DNA of 64,000 nt. Origin: JAZBPO01 sp963691775. Lineage in GTDB: Bacteria; Pseudomonadota; Gammaproteobacteria; Pseudomonadales; Azotimanducaceae. The position numbers were made by a program, and so were the translations under genes. Shown piece by piece: positions 24,447 through 39,402 of this stretch (positions are counted from its first letter, which is position 1; every line of letters starts with the position of its first letter). The stretch lies in the NCBI GenBank assembly GCA_963691775.1, contig OY829369.1, positions 496,001 through 560,000 of the forward strand, written 5' to 3'. Under the pieces are notes generated by a model. The model did no database searches. It was not told the origin of the DNA and worked only from the letters and a program-made list of their open reading frames with translations.

Positions 24447-24458
24447 GTACACATGTAC
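24447..24458. promoter_or_regulatory. Palindrome GTACA-CA-TGTAC
   Basis: Five-base arms surround a two-base spacer. A second half-site TGTACC recurs at 24485-24490. It is placed about midway between the two 18-base palindromes on either side. Confidence 0.35.
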
Positions 24459-24508
24459 CGCTTATTTCACTATGAGCGCACATCTGTACCTGTTGAGTTC
24501 CATGCGTA

Positions 24509-24526
24509 TGTAAGAACTTGCTTACA
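24509..24526. promoter_or_regulatory. Palindrome TGTAAG-N6-CTTACA
   Basis: Six-base perfect arms with a six-base spacer form an 18-base candidate operator near the right end of the gene-free region, about 100 bases from the yheU stop. Confidence 0.45.
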
Positions 24527-24623
24527 ACTTTGTCGATGAGCCGTTAATCAAAAGCAGATCCACTCGCGCTCGAACGCGGCGAAGCTGCACGCCACCGCTC
24601 CAGACGGGGTCGCCCGCGGACCA

Positions 24624-24827
24624 TCAGCGTGGCTCGAGCGTCAGGCTTTCGCTGGCGGGATCCCATACGATGACGGCCTCCCCCCGCTTCAGTTGAGCGA
24701 TCACCTGGCCGACCTTCTCCGTAAGCAGATACACGCGATCTCCATAGTCGGTGCCCTCACGGGTGACGAAGTCCTCGACAACGGCGCGAAGCGTTTCCGT
24801 ATCGAGGCGGTCGTAGGGAATTTCCAT
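24624..24827 (-). CDS. yheU: YheU/UPF0270 family protein
   Basis: This 67-residue protein matches the UPF0270/YheU family: IPYDRLDTETLRAVVEDFVTREG, TDYGDRVYLLTEKVGQV and QLKRGEAVIVWDP. The family is small, cytosolic and largely confined to gammaproteobacteria, so it helps to place the organism. No biochemical function is established. It is divergent from the response-regulator gene, with about 100 bases between the two starts. A GGAGG lies about 13 bases upstream of the ATG. Confidence 0.9.
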   Translation of the reverse strand: MEIPYDRLDTETLRAVVEDFVTREGTDYGDRVYLLTEKVGQVIAQLKRGEAVIVWDPASESLTLEPR

Positions 24828-24925
24828 GGGCGATGCTGTGCCTCCTTTGGGCCGTTAAACTTCCGACTGAACGCTCACGGGAGGTGAGTGCCATCACAAT
24901 GCCGCAGGCAACCAGGGGAGGTCGC

Positions 24926-25629
24926 ATGCAGGACGCATCGCTCGTCGTGATCGTAGAGGATGAACCGATCACGCGCGCCCAGCTCGAAGCACACTTCGAG
25001 GACGCTGGCTTCGAAACGCTCTGCCGAGAAGACGGCGAGGGTCTGGAACGGATCGTCAACGAGCGCGCACCTGCACTCGTCCTCCTTGACATCAAGCTGC
25101 CGGGCGCAGACGGCCTTACGCTGACACGCACACTGCGTGCGTCCTCAGATGTCGGCATCATCCTGGTCACAAGCCGCCACGATCAGGTCGACCGCATCGT
25201 GGGCCTGGAATCGGGCGCTGACGACTATGTCACGAAGCCCTTCGACCCGAGGGAGCTGCTGTCGCGCGCACGCAATCTGCACTTGCGTGTTCAGGCGCAG
25301 CGCCAGCAGCTGCGACGCGGCCACGAACGCTACTTCGACCGCTACTGCCTGGATTTGAACCGCCGAGACCTGACCGACGCGGAGGGAACTAAGATCCACC
25401 TCTCCGCAGGCGAGTTCCAATTGCTTCTCACGTTCATAGAGTATGCTGGAGAGGTCATGACGCGCGACTTCATCATGAATCGCATTCGCAACCGCGAGTG
25501 GTACCCAGACGATCGATATATCGATGTTTTGGTGGGCCAACTGCGCAAGAAACTGGGCGAAACAGCGTCCACCGCACGACTGATCACAACGATCCACGGC
25601 AGCGGCTACCTTTTCACGCCAGAGATCAC

Positions 25630-25633
<4 letters not shown>
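24926..25633 (+). CDS. OmpR/PhoB-family response regulator
   Basis: This 235-residue protein starts at ATG 24926, preceded by AGGGGAGG. The receiver domain (about residues 5-120) has the acidic pocket VEDEP, the phospho-acceptor strand LVLLDIKLPGADG and the lysine in DDYVTKPFDPREL. The winged-helix DNA-binding domain (about 140-233) has LSAGEFQLLLTFIEYAGEVMTRDF and YIDVLVGQLRKKLGE. The effector half resembles TorR/ArcA. Its stop overlaps the GTG start of the giant hybrid kinase by four bases (GTGA), so the kinase is almost certainly its partner. It probably controls transcription by binding direct repeats; the target genes are unknown. Confidence 0.93.
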
Positions 25634-31941
<6,308 letters not shown>

Positions 31942-31947
31942 GGCCGT

Positions 31948-32790
31948 TCAGAGTTCGGCTGCGTCGATGAAGCGCGCGGCGTGCGCACGCGCTGATTGCT
32001 CACGCTGCCCCTCGAGGGCAGCGAAGTCGAAGAGATCCCTGTCCAGGAGATGAGACGGCGCGACGTTGCCCAGCGCGCGGCCTATCTTCTCGACGCGCCC
32101 CGGATGCTGCGCGTCCCATTGCGCGAGCATGCGCTTGATGACCTGGCGCTCGAGATTGTCCTGGCCGCCACACAGATCGCAGGGAATGATCGGGAAGTCC
32201 TGATGCGCCGCCCAGCGCGCGATGTCCTTCTCGCGCAGATAGGCAAGCGGGCGGATGACGATGTTGCGGCCATCGTCCGAAAGGAGCTTCGCGGGCATGG
32301 TCTTGAGCGTCGCGCCATGAAAGAGGTTCAGGAAAAGCGTCTCGACGATGTCGTCCATGTGGTGCCCGAGGGCGATCTTGGTCGCGCCGATCCGTTGGGC
32401 GAACCCGTAGAGCGTGCCCCGCCGCAAGCGCGAGCAGACCGGACAGAAAGTCTTGCCCTCGGGCGTCAATTCCTTGACGACGCTGTAGGTGTCCTTCTCG
32501 ACGATGTGGTACTCGATCCCAAGCGTCTCGAGATAGGCAGGGAGGACCGCCTCCGGAAAGTTCGGCTGCTTCTGGTCGAGATTGACGGCGATGAGCTCGA
32601 AGCGAATCGGCGCGCTTTGCTGGAGCATGCGCAGTACGTCGAGCAGCGTGTAGGAATCCTTGCCCCCGGACAGACAGACCATCACGCGATCGCCATCGGC
32701 GATCATCCCGAAATCGGCGATCGCCCGGCCGGTTTCTCGCCGCAGGCGCTTCTGCAATTTGTTGATTTCGTAGCGTTCTGACGTTGCCAT
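31948..32790 (-). CDS. ttcA: tRNA 2-thiocytidine(32) synthetase TtcA
   Basis: This 280-residue protein belongs to the TtcA family, which thiolates C32 in tRNA using ATP and an Fe-S cluster. It has the PP-loop SGGKDSYTLLDVL, KTFCPVCSRLRRGTLYGFA with two cluster cysteines, GHHMDDIVETLFLNLFHG, and PCDLCGGQDNLER with the third cysteine region. Length and motif order fit the E. coli type. The stop is six bases from the stop of the convergent hybrid kinase. It is divergent from the polysaccharide deacetylase gene. Assignment is secure. Confidence 0.95.
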   Translation of the reverse strand: MATSERYEINKLQKRLRRETGRAIADFGMIADGDRVMVCLSGGKDSYTLLDVLRMLQQSAPIRFELIAVNLDQKQPNFPEAVLPAYLETLGIEYHIVEKDTYSVVKELTPEGKTFCPVCSRLRRGTLYGFAQRIGATKIALGHHMDDIVETLFLNLFHGATLKTMPAKLLSDDGRNIVIRPLAYLREKDIARWAAHQDFPIIPCDLCGGQDNLERQVIKRMLAQWDAQHPGRVEKIGRALGNVAPSHLLDRDLFDFAALEGQREQSARAHAARFIDAAEL

Positions 32791-32873
32791 GATGTCTGCC
32801 TCGGGGGACGCGCGGTTTTTACCCGATCATCTCAGGCATGTACAACGCTGCTGAGCGAACACACGGAGAGACG

Positions 32874-33962
32874 ATGCGAACCCCGGCGCTCTGCCTGCTC
32901 TGCCTGCTCTGCCTGCTCTGCCTGCTCACCCCGAGACAGGGCCGGACGGGAGAGTTGATCATCCTGCAGTACCACTTCGTGAGCGATGCAGGGCCGGACA
33001 GCACGTCCGTCAGCCCGGAGCGCTTCGAAGCTCATCTGCGCATCATCGAAGAAGAGGGGTTGGCCGTCGTGGCCCTCCCCTCGGCGCTGGATACGCTGTC
33101 CGAGCAGGACGCCCTGCCCGAACGCGCCGTCGCCATTACCTTCGACGACGGCTACGTCAGCGTTTATCGACACGCCTTTCCGCGCCTCGCGGAGCGGTCC
33201 TGGCCGTTTACGGTGTTCGTGAATCCGGAGGCGATCGACAATGGCTCTCAGGCGCACGCCGACTGGGCCGCGCTCCGGGAGATGCAGCACGCGGGCGCCA
33301 CCATCGCGAATCACGGCATGCGCCACGCGTTCCTCGTCCGCAGGGACCCGGCCCTGCCCGCGGAATCCGATGACAACTATGCCGAACGCATCGGCGCGGA
33401 AATCACCGTCGCTGAACGTCGCATCAACGCAGAACTCGGCGCATCGCACCGTCTCTTCGCCTACGCCTACGGTGAATACGATTCGCGATTGCGCCAGTGG
33501 CTCGAAGCGCGGGGATATCGCGCCTTCGGACAGCATTCCGGGGTCGCCAGCCGCTATGCAGATCCCCTCGCACTGCCTCGCTTTCCCGTCTCGGGCCCGT
33601 ACTCACAGACCGAATCGGTGCGCGAAAAACTGCGCATGGGCGCCCTGCCAGTACTTGATCCGCAGGCATTGCCATCACCCACCCTCGCAACCAAAGACCC
33701 CCGCCCCGAGCTGACCCTGCCCCTCGCGTCCGCCGATCTCGTCGCAAGCTCTATTGCCTGCTACGCATCCGATCAGGGCCGCATCGATTCCGTCATCGAG
33801 GACGCGGGAGACGGGCGGTTGCTGCTGACCACCCGCCCACCGCAGGCGCTCCCCTTGGGCCGCTCACGCTACAACTGTACGGGCCAAGGCAACGACGGTC
33901 GTTGGCGCTGGTTCTCGCAGCCCTGGCTGCGTCTCGGGCCCGGCGGTGAAGCGCCGCCCTAG
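32874..33962 (+). CDS. Exported polysaccharide deacetylase
   Basis: This roughly 362-residue protein has a NodB-type deacetylase domain: ELIILQYHFVSD at the start, AVAITFDDGYVSVY with the catalytic/metal aspartates, IANHGMRHAFL with the metal histidines, and FAYAYGEYDSRLRQW. The family removes N-acetyl groups from extracellular glycans or peptidoglycan. I start at ATG 32874, which has GGAGAG just upstream. The signal peptide is remarkable: a Cys-Leu-Leu run encoded by four copies of a nine-base unit. The C-terminal 110 residues contain two cysteines and no recognised domain. The stop codon TAG overlaps the stop of the convergent bax-like gene in a shared CTAG. Confidence 0.88.
   Translation: MRTPALCLLCLLCLLCLLTPRQGRTGELIILQYHFVSDAGPDSTSVSPERFEAHLRIIEEEGLAVVALPSALDTLSEQDALPERAVAITFDDGYVSVYRHAFPRLAERSWPFTVFVNPEAIDNGSQAHADWAALREMQHAGATIANHGMRHAFLVRRDPALPAESDDNYAERIGAEITVAERRINAELGASHRLFAYAYGEYDSRLRQWLEARGYRAFGQHSGVASRYADPLALPRFPVSGPYSQTESVREKLRMGALPVLDPQALPSPTLATKDPRPELTLPLASADLVASSIACYASDQGRIDSVIEDAGDGRLLLTTRPPQALPLGRSRYNCTGQGNDGRWRWFSQPWLRLGPGGEAPP
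32892..32927 (+). repeat. 9-bp tandem repeat TGCCTGCTC x4 in signal peptide
   Basis: Four perfect copies of TGCCTGCTC encode (CLL)4, which forms the hydrophobic core of the deacetylase signal peptide. Copy-number change would directly alter the length of the core while keeping frame. Confidence 0.85.
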
Positions 33963-34807
33963 TCCGCGCGCGCGGTGCGCGTGGCGGGGGCACTGTCGAA
34001 GCGGCCCAGATCATTCACGCGAATGATCAGGCGCAGTTCGTCCACGTAGTCCTCGCCGCGCTCGGAATAGAGCGTGAGACCGGCCGCGAGATCAGCACCG
34101 CTGATCGTGCTTGCGGCTTGGCGCGCGCGCGCACGGATCGCCCTCAGCTCCGCATAGGCAGGATGCGAATTAAGGTTGTGGAAATAGCTGTCGATCGATG
34201 CGGAGACCGTCGCGAAACGCTCGACCTCGTGGGTCGCGCCCTGCGATCGACGATTCGGCACGAGGCCGCACCCCGCGGTGAAGCACCACTCACCGAAGAG
34301 ATTGTTCGCCTCGCGCGCAAATCGCGACGTCCCCCAGGCCGACTCCGTCGCTGCCTGGGCGAGCACGAGCGATGGTGGAATGACGTCCACGCACGCAAGC
34401 AACGCATCCAGGCGCTCCATCGGGATTGGACCCTGCGCAGGAACATCAACGCGATAGCGCTCGCCGAGCACTGCGAGCACCGCGCGCACCTCGTCGCCCA
34501 GGCGATCGCCCGCTGCACGCTGGGCGCGCCAAGCTTCAAGCTGTCGGCGCGACATCCGCACCCGGGTGTTGTGCGCTTCGATCATCGGCTCCAGATAGCG
34601 GAAGAACGCCTGCTTCTTCTCACGCACGTCACTGATCGCCGCGAAATCCGGGAGCTCGGGGTAGACCACCTCGGGCGCAGACTCTGGAGCGGTTTCGGTG
34701 TACATGATGACCACCAGCCCCAGAAAGAGCAGTGCCACGGCAGCGCCGAGCATGCGGGTGCGTAGCGCCTCCGCGGCGCGCGGCGTGGACTCGCGGACGT
34801 CTTTCAT
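33959..34807 (-). CDS. Bax-like glucosaminidase-domain membrane protein
   Basis: This roughly 282-residue protein has an N-terminal membrane anchor (MLGAAVALLFLGLVVIMY), a Glu/Lys-rich linker and a glucosaminidase domain. The catalytic region is LVLAQAATESAWGTSRFA, followed by NNLFGEWCFTAGCGLVP, close to E. coli Bax. The domain cleaves the glycan chain of peptidoglycan. I start at ATG 34807, one base after the stop of the FtsX-like permease gene, so it is probably the third gene of that operon; the frame is open further upstream but overlaps the permease. A SYFHNLNSHPAYAELRAIR segment is also Bax-like. It acts at the periplasmic face of the inner membrane. Confidence 0.88.
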   Translation of the reverse strand: MKDVRESTPRAAEALRTRMLGAAVALLFLGLVVIMYTETAPESAPEVVYPELPDFAAISDVREKKQAFFRYLEPMIEAHNTRVRMSRRQLEAWRAQRAAGDRLGDEVRAVLAVLGERYRVDVPAQGPIPMERLDALLACVDVIPPSLVLAQAATESAWGTSRFAREANNLFGEWCFTAGCGLVPNRRSQGATHEVERFATVSASIDSYFHNLNSHPAYAELRAIRARARQAASTISGADLAAGLTLYSERGEDYVDELRLIIRVNDLGRFDSAPATRTARAD

Positions 34808-34808
34808 G

Positions 34809-37280
34809 TCAGCCAATCTCTCGCAGCACGATTGCGGGGGGCGTTTCGACCACGCGCCGCGTAGCGAGCGTGCCAATGACGCCGATGACGAGCACCCCGA
34901 GGAACGGCCCGCCGAGCCAGGTCCAGGGATGCACCTGACCTTCCAGCTCGAACACCTGCTCCTGCAAGAGGAAGACAGTGATCTCCGCACCAACGGCGGA
35001 CAGCACGCCAGCAAACAGACCGAGCGCGGCAAACTCGATCACGAGCGCACCGAGAATCCGTCCGCGCCCCGCACCGAGGGCGCGCAGCAGCCCGAATTCG
35101 CGCAGGCGTTCGTCCATGCTCGACTGAATGGACGCGATGAGCACCAGCGCGCCGGCGCCCAGCACCAGGAAAAGCACCATCTCCACCGCGAGCGTGACCC
35201 GGTCGATGATGTTCTGAACCTGCTCTACCACCGCATCGATCTCGATCACCGTCACGGTGGGGAACTCGCGCAGGAGGCTGTTGAGGAAAGGCTTGCGCGC
35301 CTTGTCGAGGCGGAAGCTCGTCAGATAGGTGGACGGAAAGCCATCGAGCGAGCCCGGAGACAGCAGGATGAAGAAGTTCGGGCGCATGCTGTCCCAGTCC
35401 ACGCGCCGCAGATTCACCAGCCGCGCATCGAACTCGACATCGGCGAGCGTGAAGCGCATGACGTCGCCGACTTCAAGGCCGTTGTCGCGCGCATACTCAT
35501 CATCGATCGACACCTCTGCCATGTCCGACTGCTCGGACCACCAGGTGCCCTCGACAATCGTGTTCCCCTCCGGCAACGCAGTGGCCCAGGACAGGTTTCG
35601 CTCCCGGGTGAGCCAGCGCTGTGGACCGTTCGTATCGAGCGCCTCGCCGTTCAGTGCGACAACCCGCCCGCGCATCATCGGGAAGAACGGCTGTGCGCCC
35701 TCACCCTCGCTTTGCAGCAGCCCGCGAAGCTCATCAACCTCGAAAGGCGCGATATTGAAGACGAAGTGGTTGGGCGCATCGGGCGGCATCTGGTTCTGCC
35801 ACTCGTCGAGGAGCGCCGTACGCGTGAGGTAGATGATGAGCAGGAGCATGATCGCGAGCCCGAAGACGAGGATCTGCACCCTGTTCTCGCCCCGCCTGCG
35901 CTGAAGCCCTGCAAGCGCGATGCGCCAGCCGCTGCCGGCCTGCATGCCGACGACGCGTCCGGTACGGAGCAGGATGCTTGCAACGCCGAGCAGGCATACA
36001 ACCGTTCCAAAGCTGCCCACGAGCAGCCAGCCGGTTAGCACGAGCGAGCCGGAGTACCAGATCAGCAGGACGAGCGAGCCGATCAGGCCCGAGAGATAGG
36101 CCGCCGCCATGGACGCATCGGTAGGGTCCAGATCGCGACGGATCACGCGCAGCGGACTCACGCTGCGCAAACGCAGCAGCGGCGGCAGGGCAAACGAAAG
36201 CAGGCACACGAAGCCGGTTACCGCGCCGACGATGAACGGCGTCGAACCCGGCGCCGGCAACGAGACCGGCACGAAGTCCTTCACGGCTTCGAGCGCCGCC
36301 ATCTGCGCTGCGAACCCGAGGCTGAGTCCCAGCACTGTCGCCAGGCCCCCGAGGCAGATGAGGTTGCCGAGATAGAGCTGCTGAATTTCGCTCGGCGTGA
36401 CGCCGAGCGTCTTCAGGACGGCGACCGGGTCGTGCTGCCGTTGGCTGTAGCGATTCGCGGCGAGCGCCACCGCAACGCCGGAAAGGATGACCGCAAGCAA
36501 ACCGCCGAGGAGGAGAAAACTCTCTGCGCGTTCGAGGGCGCGGCCGATGGAGGCGTTGTTCGACTTGATGTCATCCCAGTCGTAGAGGTCATCGAAGTCG
36601 TCGGGAAGGGATGCGCGATAGGCCTCGAGCGCTGACTCCTCGCCACGCAGCAAGAGGCCATAGTCGAGCCGACTGCCAGGCTGAACCACACCGGTCGCAT
36701 CGACATCGTCCATGCGCATGAGCAGGCGGGGCCCGAAATCGAAGAAGCTGCCACCGCGATCGGGCTCATCGGTGATGACCTTGGTGAGTCGGAACGCGGC
36801 ATTGCCCACCTCGACGATCGCACCGAGCTGAACGTCCAGAGACGGCAGCAGGCGGCCGTCGAGCCAGACCTCGCCAGCTCCGGGCAGCGCGTCCGTGGGG
36901 ACGCCGGGCACAAAGGCTTCGTCCGCCACCTTGAGCGTTCCACGCAGCGGATAACCTTCCGTGACGGCCTTCACGCCCACGAGCTGACTGCGGTCGCCCG
37001 CGAAGACCATGGACGAGAACACGAGCGTATCGGCCATCTCGAGATCAAGATCCGTCGCGAGATCGCGGAAAGCCTGCGGCACGGGATCGTTCGACTCTAT
37101 ACGCCGATCTGCGGCCAGAAATGCGCTCGACTCGAGCAGCAGCGCCTGCTGCAGCCGGTCGATGAAGATGGCGATGCCGGACACCGTTGTGACCGCAAGC
37201 ACGAGCGCGATCACCAGCAGGGTGAGTTCACCCCCTTTCCAGTCGCGCCAAAGCAGGCGCAGGGCCACGGAGCGGTTCAC
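34809..37280 (-). CDS. FtsX-type ABC transporter permease (YbbP-like)
   Basis: This 823-residue protein belongs to the YbbP class of MacB/FtsX-fold permeases. A first membrane segment at about 18-40 (ELTLLVIALVLAVTTVSG) is followed by a large periplasmic domain (about 45-250). Then come membrane segments near 255-280, 305-335, 355-380, 405-460 and 485-505, a second periplasmic domain, and three C-terminal segments (EMVLFLVLGAGALVLIAS and onward). The DRLQQALLLESSAFLAADR segment is typical. It starts with GTG one base after the stop of the ATPase gene and pairs with it. By homology it would extract a lipid-like or protein substrate from the membrane, possibly together with TesA encoded divergently. 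Confidence 0.92.
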   Translation of the reverse strand: MNRSVALRLLWRDWKGGELTLLVIALVLAVTTVSGIAIFIDRLQQALLLESSAFLAADRRIESNDPVPQAFRDLATDLDLEMADTLVFSSMVFAGDRSQLVGVKAVTEGYPLRGTLKVADEAFVPGVPTDALPGAGEVWLDGRLLPSLDVQLGAIVEVGNAAFRLTKVITDEPDRGGSFFDFGPRLLMRMDDVDATGVVQPGSRLDYGLLLRGEESALEAYRASLPDDFDDLYDWDDIKSNNASIGRALERAESFLLLGGLLAVILSGVAVALAANRYSQRQHDPVAVLKTLGVTPSEIQQLYLGNLICLGGLATVLGLSLGFAAQMAALEAVKDFVPVSLPAPGSTPFIVGAVTGFVCLLSFALPPLLRLRSVSPLRVIRRDLDPTDASMAAAYLSGLIGSLVLLIWYSGSLVLTGWLLVGSFGTVVCLLGVASILLRTGRVVGMQAGSGWRIALAGLQRRRGENRVQILVFGLAIMLLLIIYLTRTALLDEWQNQMPPDAPNHFVFNIAPFEVDELRGLLQSEGEGAQPFFPMMRGRVVALNGEALDTNGPQRWLTRERNLSWATALPEGNTIVEGTWWSEQSDMAEVSIDDEYARDNGLEVGDVMRFTLADVEFDARLVNLRRVDWDSMRPNFFILLSPGSLDGFPSTYLTSFRLDKARKPFLNSLLREFPTVTVIEIDAVVEQVQNIIDRVTLAVEMVLFLVLGAGALVLIASIQSSMDERLREFGLLRALGAGRGRILGALVIEFAALGLFAGVLSAVGAEITVFLLQEQVFELEGQVHPWTWLGGPFLGVLVIGVIGTLATRRVVETPPAIVLREIG

Positions 37281-37281
37281 C

Positions 37282-38022
37282 TCAGGCGCTCGCCTGTCCG
37301 ACCGGCGTCAGCGCCGGCGGGACCTCAGGCGTCGACGCGCCGTCCAGGAGACGGCCGGCATCGATCGTGACGGCGCGATCGCACCGATCAGCGAGAGTCA
37401 GATCGTGCGTGACAAGCACCAGCGTCGTGCCCATCTCCCGATTCAAATCGAAGATCAGATCTGCGATCCGCTCTCCGGTACCACGGTCAAGATTCCCCGT
37501 AGGTTCGTCTGCAAACAGGATGACGGGGCGCGCCGCGAAGGCCCGCGCTACGGCAACGCGCTGCTGTTCACCGCCGGAGAGCTGGCGCGGTTGATGGTCC
37601 GTGCGATCGCCGAGGCCAACGCGCTCCAGCAGATCGCGGGCATGCCGCTCGGCATCGGTATCCCCGCGCAGCTCCATCGGCAGCATCACGTTTTCGAGCG
37701 CCGTGAGGCTGCCCAATAGTTGGAAATTCTGGAACACGAAACCGACGAGCTCGCCGCGCACCCGAGCACGGGCTTCCTCGTCCAGCTCGGTGAGCGCATG
37801 GCCACCAAGCTCGATGCGGCCGCTGCTCGGTTCGTCGAGCCCCGCGAGCAATCCCAGGAGCGTTGTCTTGCCGGAGCCGGACTCGCCCACGAGGGCGACT
37901 GTCTCACCCTGCTTGATCGTGAGTTCGATGCCCGACAGTATCGTCAACGGTCCGGCTGCGGTCGGCACCACCTTTTCAACGCCGCCCGCGACCAGGATCC
38001 CGTCACCCGTGTCCTCAGTCAT
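37282..38022 (-). CDS. ABC transporter ATPase (YbbA/LolD-like)
   Basis: This roughly 246-residue protein has Walker A GESGSGKTTLLGLLAGLD, Q-loop FVFQNFQLLGSLTALENV, signature LSGGEQQRVAVARAFA, Walker B VILFADEPTGNLD and H-loop LVTHD. It is the ATPase of the MacB/LolD superfamily and partner of the adjacent permease. I start at ATG 38022 because GAGAGGAAG lies just upstream; an in-frame ATG at 38046 has no such site. The start region overlaps the 5' end of tesA on the opposite strand. The arrangement permease-ATPase and divergent tesA is the E. coli ybbP-ybbA-tesA arrangement. Confidence 0.93.
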   Translation of the reverse strand: MTEDTGDGILVAGGVEKVVPTAAGPLTILSGIELTIKQGETVALVGESGSGKTTLLGLLAGLDEPSSGRIELGGHALTELDEEARARVRGELVGFVFQNFQLLGSLTALENVMLPMELRGDTDAERHARDLLERVGLGDRTDHQPRQLSGGEQQRVAVARAFAARPVILFADEPTGNLDRGTGERIADLIFDLNREMGTTLVLVTHDLTLADRCDRAVTIDAGRLLDGASTPEVPPALTPVGQASA

Positions 38023-38680
38023 CCGCTTCCTCTCGCTGCTGTGCATCGGCTGTCTCCTTGCGGCGTCGCCCGCTCACGCGAAACGGACGCTGCTCGTCCT
38101 GGGCGACAGCATCAGTGCGGCCTACGGTATCGAGACCGAACAGGGCTGGGTCCATCTCCTCGCCCGGCGCCTCGCAGCGCTTGAAACGGACGTGATCGTC
38201 GTCAACGCCTCCGTGAGCGGAGAAACGACGGGGGGCGGCGTCGTACGCTTGCCAGGTTCGCTCGAACGCCACGCGCCAGACGTGGTGGTGATCGAACTCG
38301 GCGGAAACGACGGCCTGCGAGGGTATCCGATCGCTAGAATCCGCGACAACCTGACACGCATGGTGTCTATGGGACGTGAAGCCGGGGCCGACGTTCTCCT
38401 CGTCGGCATGTTCGTACCGCCGAACTACGGCGAACGCTACATGAACGGTTTCCATCAGAACTTCCACAGCGTTGCCGCCGAAGCCGGAATCCCCCTCATT
38501 CCCTTCCTGCTGGAGGGGGTGGCAACGGTACCGGGTCTCATGCAGGACGACGGCATTCATCCCACTGCCGAAGCCCAGGAACGTCTTCTCGACAACGTCT
38601 GGCCCACGCTCGCGCCCATGCTCGGACTCGCCCCTGATGCGACGGCCACACAAGTTGAAGTGCGCGTCACGCTAGAATGA
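38009..38680 (+). CDS. tesA: GDSL-type thioesterase/lysophospholipase TesA
   Basis: This roughly 223-residue exported SGNH hydrolase has block I GDSISAAYG with the nucleophile serine, block III VVIELGGNDGLRG and block V DDGIHPTAEAQ with the Asp/His pair. The family hydrolyses acyl-CoA, lysophospholipids and esters in the periplasm. The signal peptide is SVIRFLSLLCIGCLLAASPAHA. The start is uncertain: GTG at 38009, with AGGA 12 bases upstream, gives the best signal. It overlaps the divergent ATPase gene by about 14 bases. Context with the YbbA/YbbP transporter is as in enteric bacteria. Confidence 0.9.
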   Translation: MSSVIRFLSLLCIGCLLAASPAHAKRTLLVLGDSISAAYGIETEQGWVHLLARRLAALETDVIVVNASVSGETTGGGVVRLPGSLERHAPDVVVIELGGNDGLRGYPIARIRDNLTRMVSMGREAGADVLLVGMFVPPNYGERYMNGFHQNFHSVAAEAGIPLIPFLLEGVATVPGLMQDDGIHPTAEAQERLLDNVWPTLAPMLGLAPDATATQVEVRVTLE

Positions 38681-38685
38681 CCGCG

Positions 38686-38704
38686 CCGCGCGCGTCCCGC
38701 GCGG
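38686..38704 (+). terminator. 7-bp GC-rich stem-loop after tesA
   Basis: CCGCGCG and CGCGCGG pair around a five-base loop, starting five bases after the tesA stop and ending 19 bases before the TetR start. Only ATTTCC follows, so termination would be weak or Rho-assisted. Confidence 0.4.
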
Positions 38705-38723
38705 ATTTCCGACGGAGCGAGCG

Positions 38724-39383
38724 TTGAACACGACAAGCCGAAGCCGCGTCGACACGAAGCAGAACCTGATCCTGTCCGCCCTGCACCTGTTCGCCGAACA
38801 AGGCGTGGATGCGGTCTCCATGCGCACCATCAACAGCGTTGCGGGGGCGCGCAATGCCTCCGCCGTGCACTACCACTTCGGCAGCAAGCTCGGGATCATC
38901 GAGGCCGTTATTGACCTCGTGAAGGGTGCCGTTGACAAGCACCGCCTCCCCGCCTTGGCAGCGCTGGAGGCAGAGGTCACAGCTGGCGTGAAGCCCGCCG
39001 CCCGCGACGTCGTCCACGTGCTCTTCGACGCCTACGTGCGTATGAACCGGGAGTCGGACCACGGCAGGGCCGCGGTCCGCTTCCTGGCTCGCCTTCAGAC
39101 CGACATGAGTCCGGAAATTCAGCGCCTGCTCAATCGGGACGATCAGGACGTCGCGCGCCGCTTCGATGCCCTGCTCGCACTCGCCCTGCCGGAGCTCCCG
39201 GACGCAATTCGCCGAACGCGCTATGTCTACACCTGGTCGCTGATGGTGCACGGCTTTGCGGCCACCGGAAGCTGGAACGAGACCGCCTTCGGCGACCTCA
39301 GCGCGCCCACGAGCGACGCAGCGCTTGTGCGCTTCCTCGATTATCTGGTGGGGGGGCTCGAGGCGCCTGTCGCCCACCCCTGA
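38724..39383 (+). CDS. TetR-family transcriptional regulator
   Basis: This 219-residue protein has an N-terminal TetR helix-turn-helix (about residues 10-55): KQNLILSALHLFAEQGVDAVSM, then INSVAGARNASAVHYHFGSKLGIIEAV. The C-terminal ligand-binding domain (about 80-215) is all-helical, with WSLMVHGFAATG. It starts at TTG, with GGAG six bases upstream. TetR repressors usually control nearby genes and respond to a small molecule. The neighbours are tesA upstream and a convergent short-chain dehydrogenase. The ligand and operator are not apparent. Confidence 0.9.
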   Translation: MNTTSRSRVDTKQNLILSALHLFAEQGVDAVSMRTINSVAGARNASAVHYHFGSKLGIIEAVIDLVKGAVDKHRLPALAALEAEVTAGVKPAARDVVHVLFDAYVRMNRESDHGRAAVRFLARLQTDMSPEIQRLLNRDDQDVARRFDALLALALPELPDAIRRTRYVYTWSLMVHGFAATGSWNETAFGDLSAPTSDAALVRFLDYLVGGLEAPVAHP

Positions 39384-39402
39384 GCGGGGCTCACAGCAGC
39401 GC

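Larger units (their letters stand above)
23516..24623. other. 1.1-kb gene-free region with palindromes upstream of the surface-protein cluster
   Basis: No frame here has convincing coding character. The left part (23516-24000) is very GC-rich and holds a stem-loop at 23598-23620, an A9 tract at 23788-23796 (T9 on the minus strand) and three copies of GCGCGTAC. The right part (24120-24560) is clearly more AT-rich and holds at least four short palindromes, annotated separately. It lies between the leftward DUF11 cluster and the leftward yheU gene, so it is likely the control region of the DUF11 cluster. I could not pick a convincing -35/-10 pair by eye. Confidence 0.6.
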
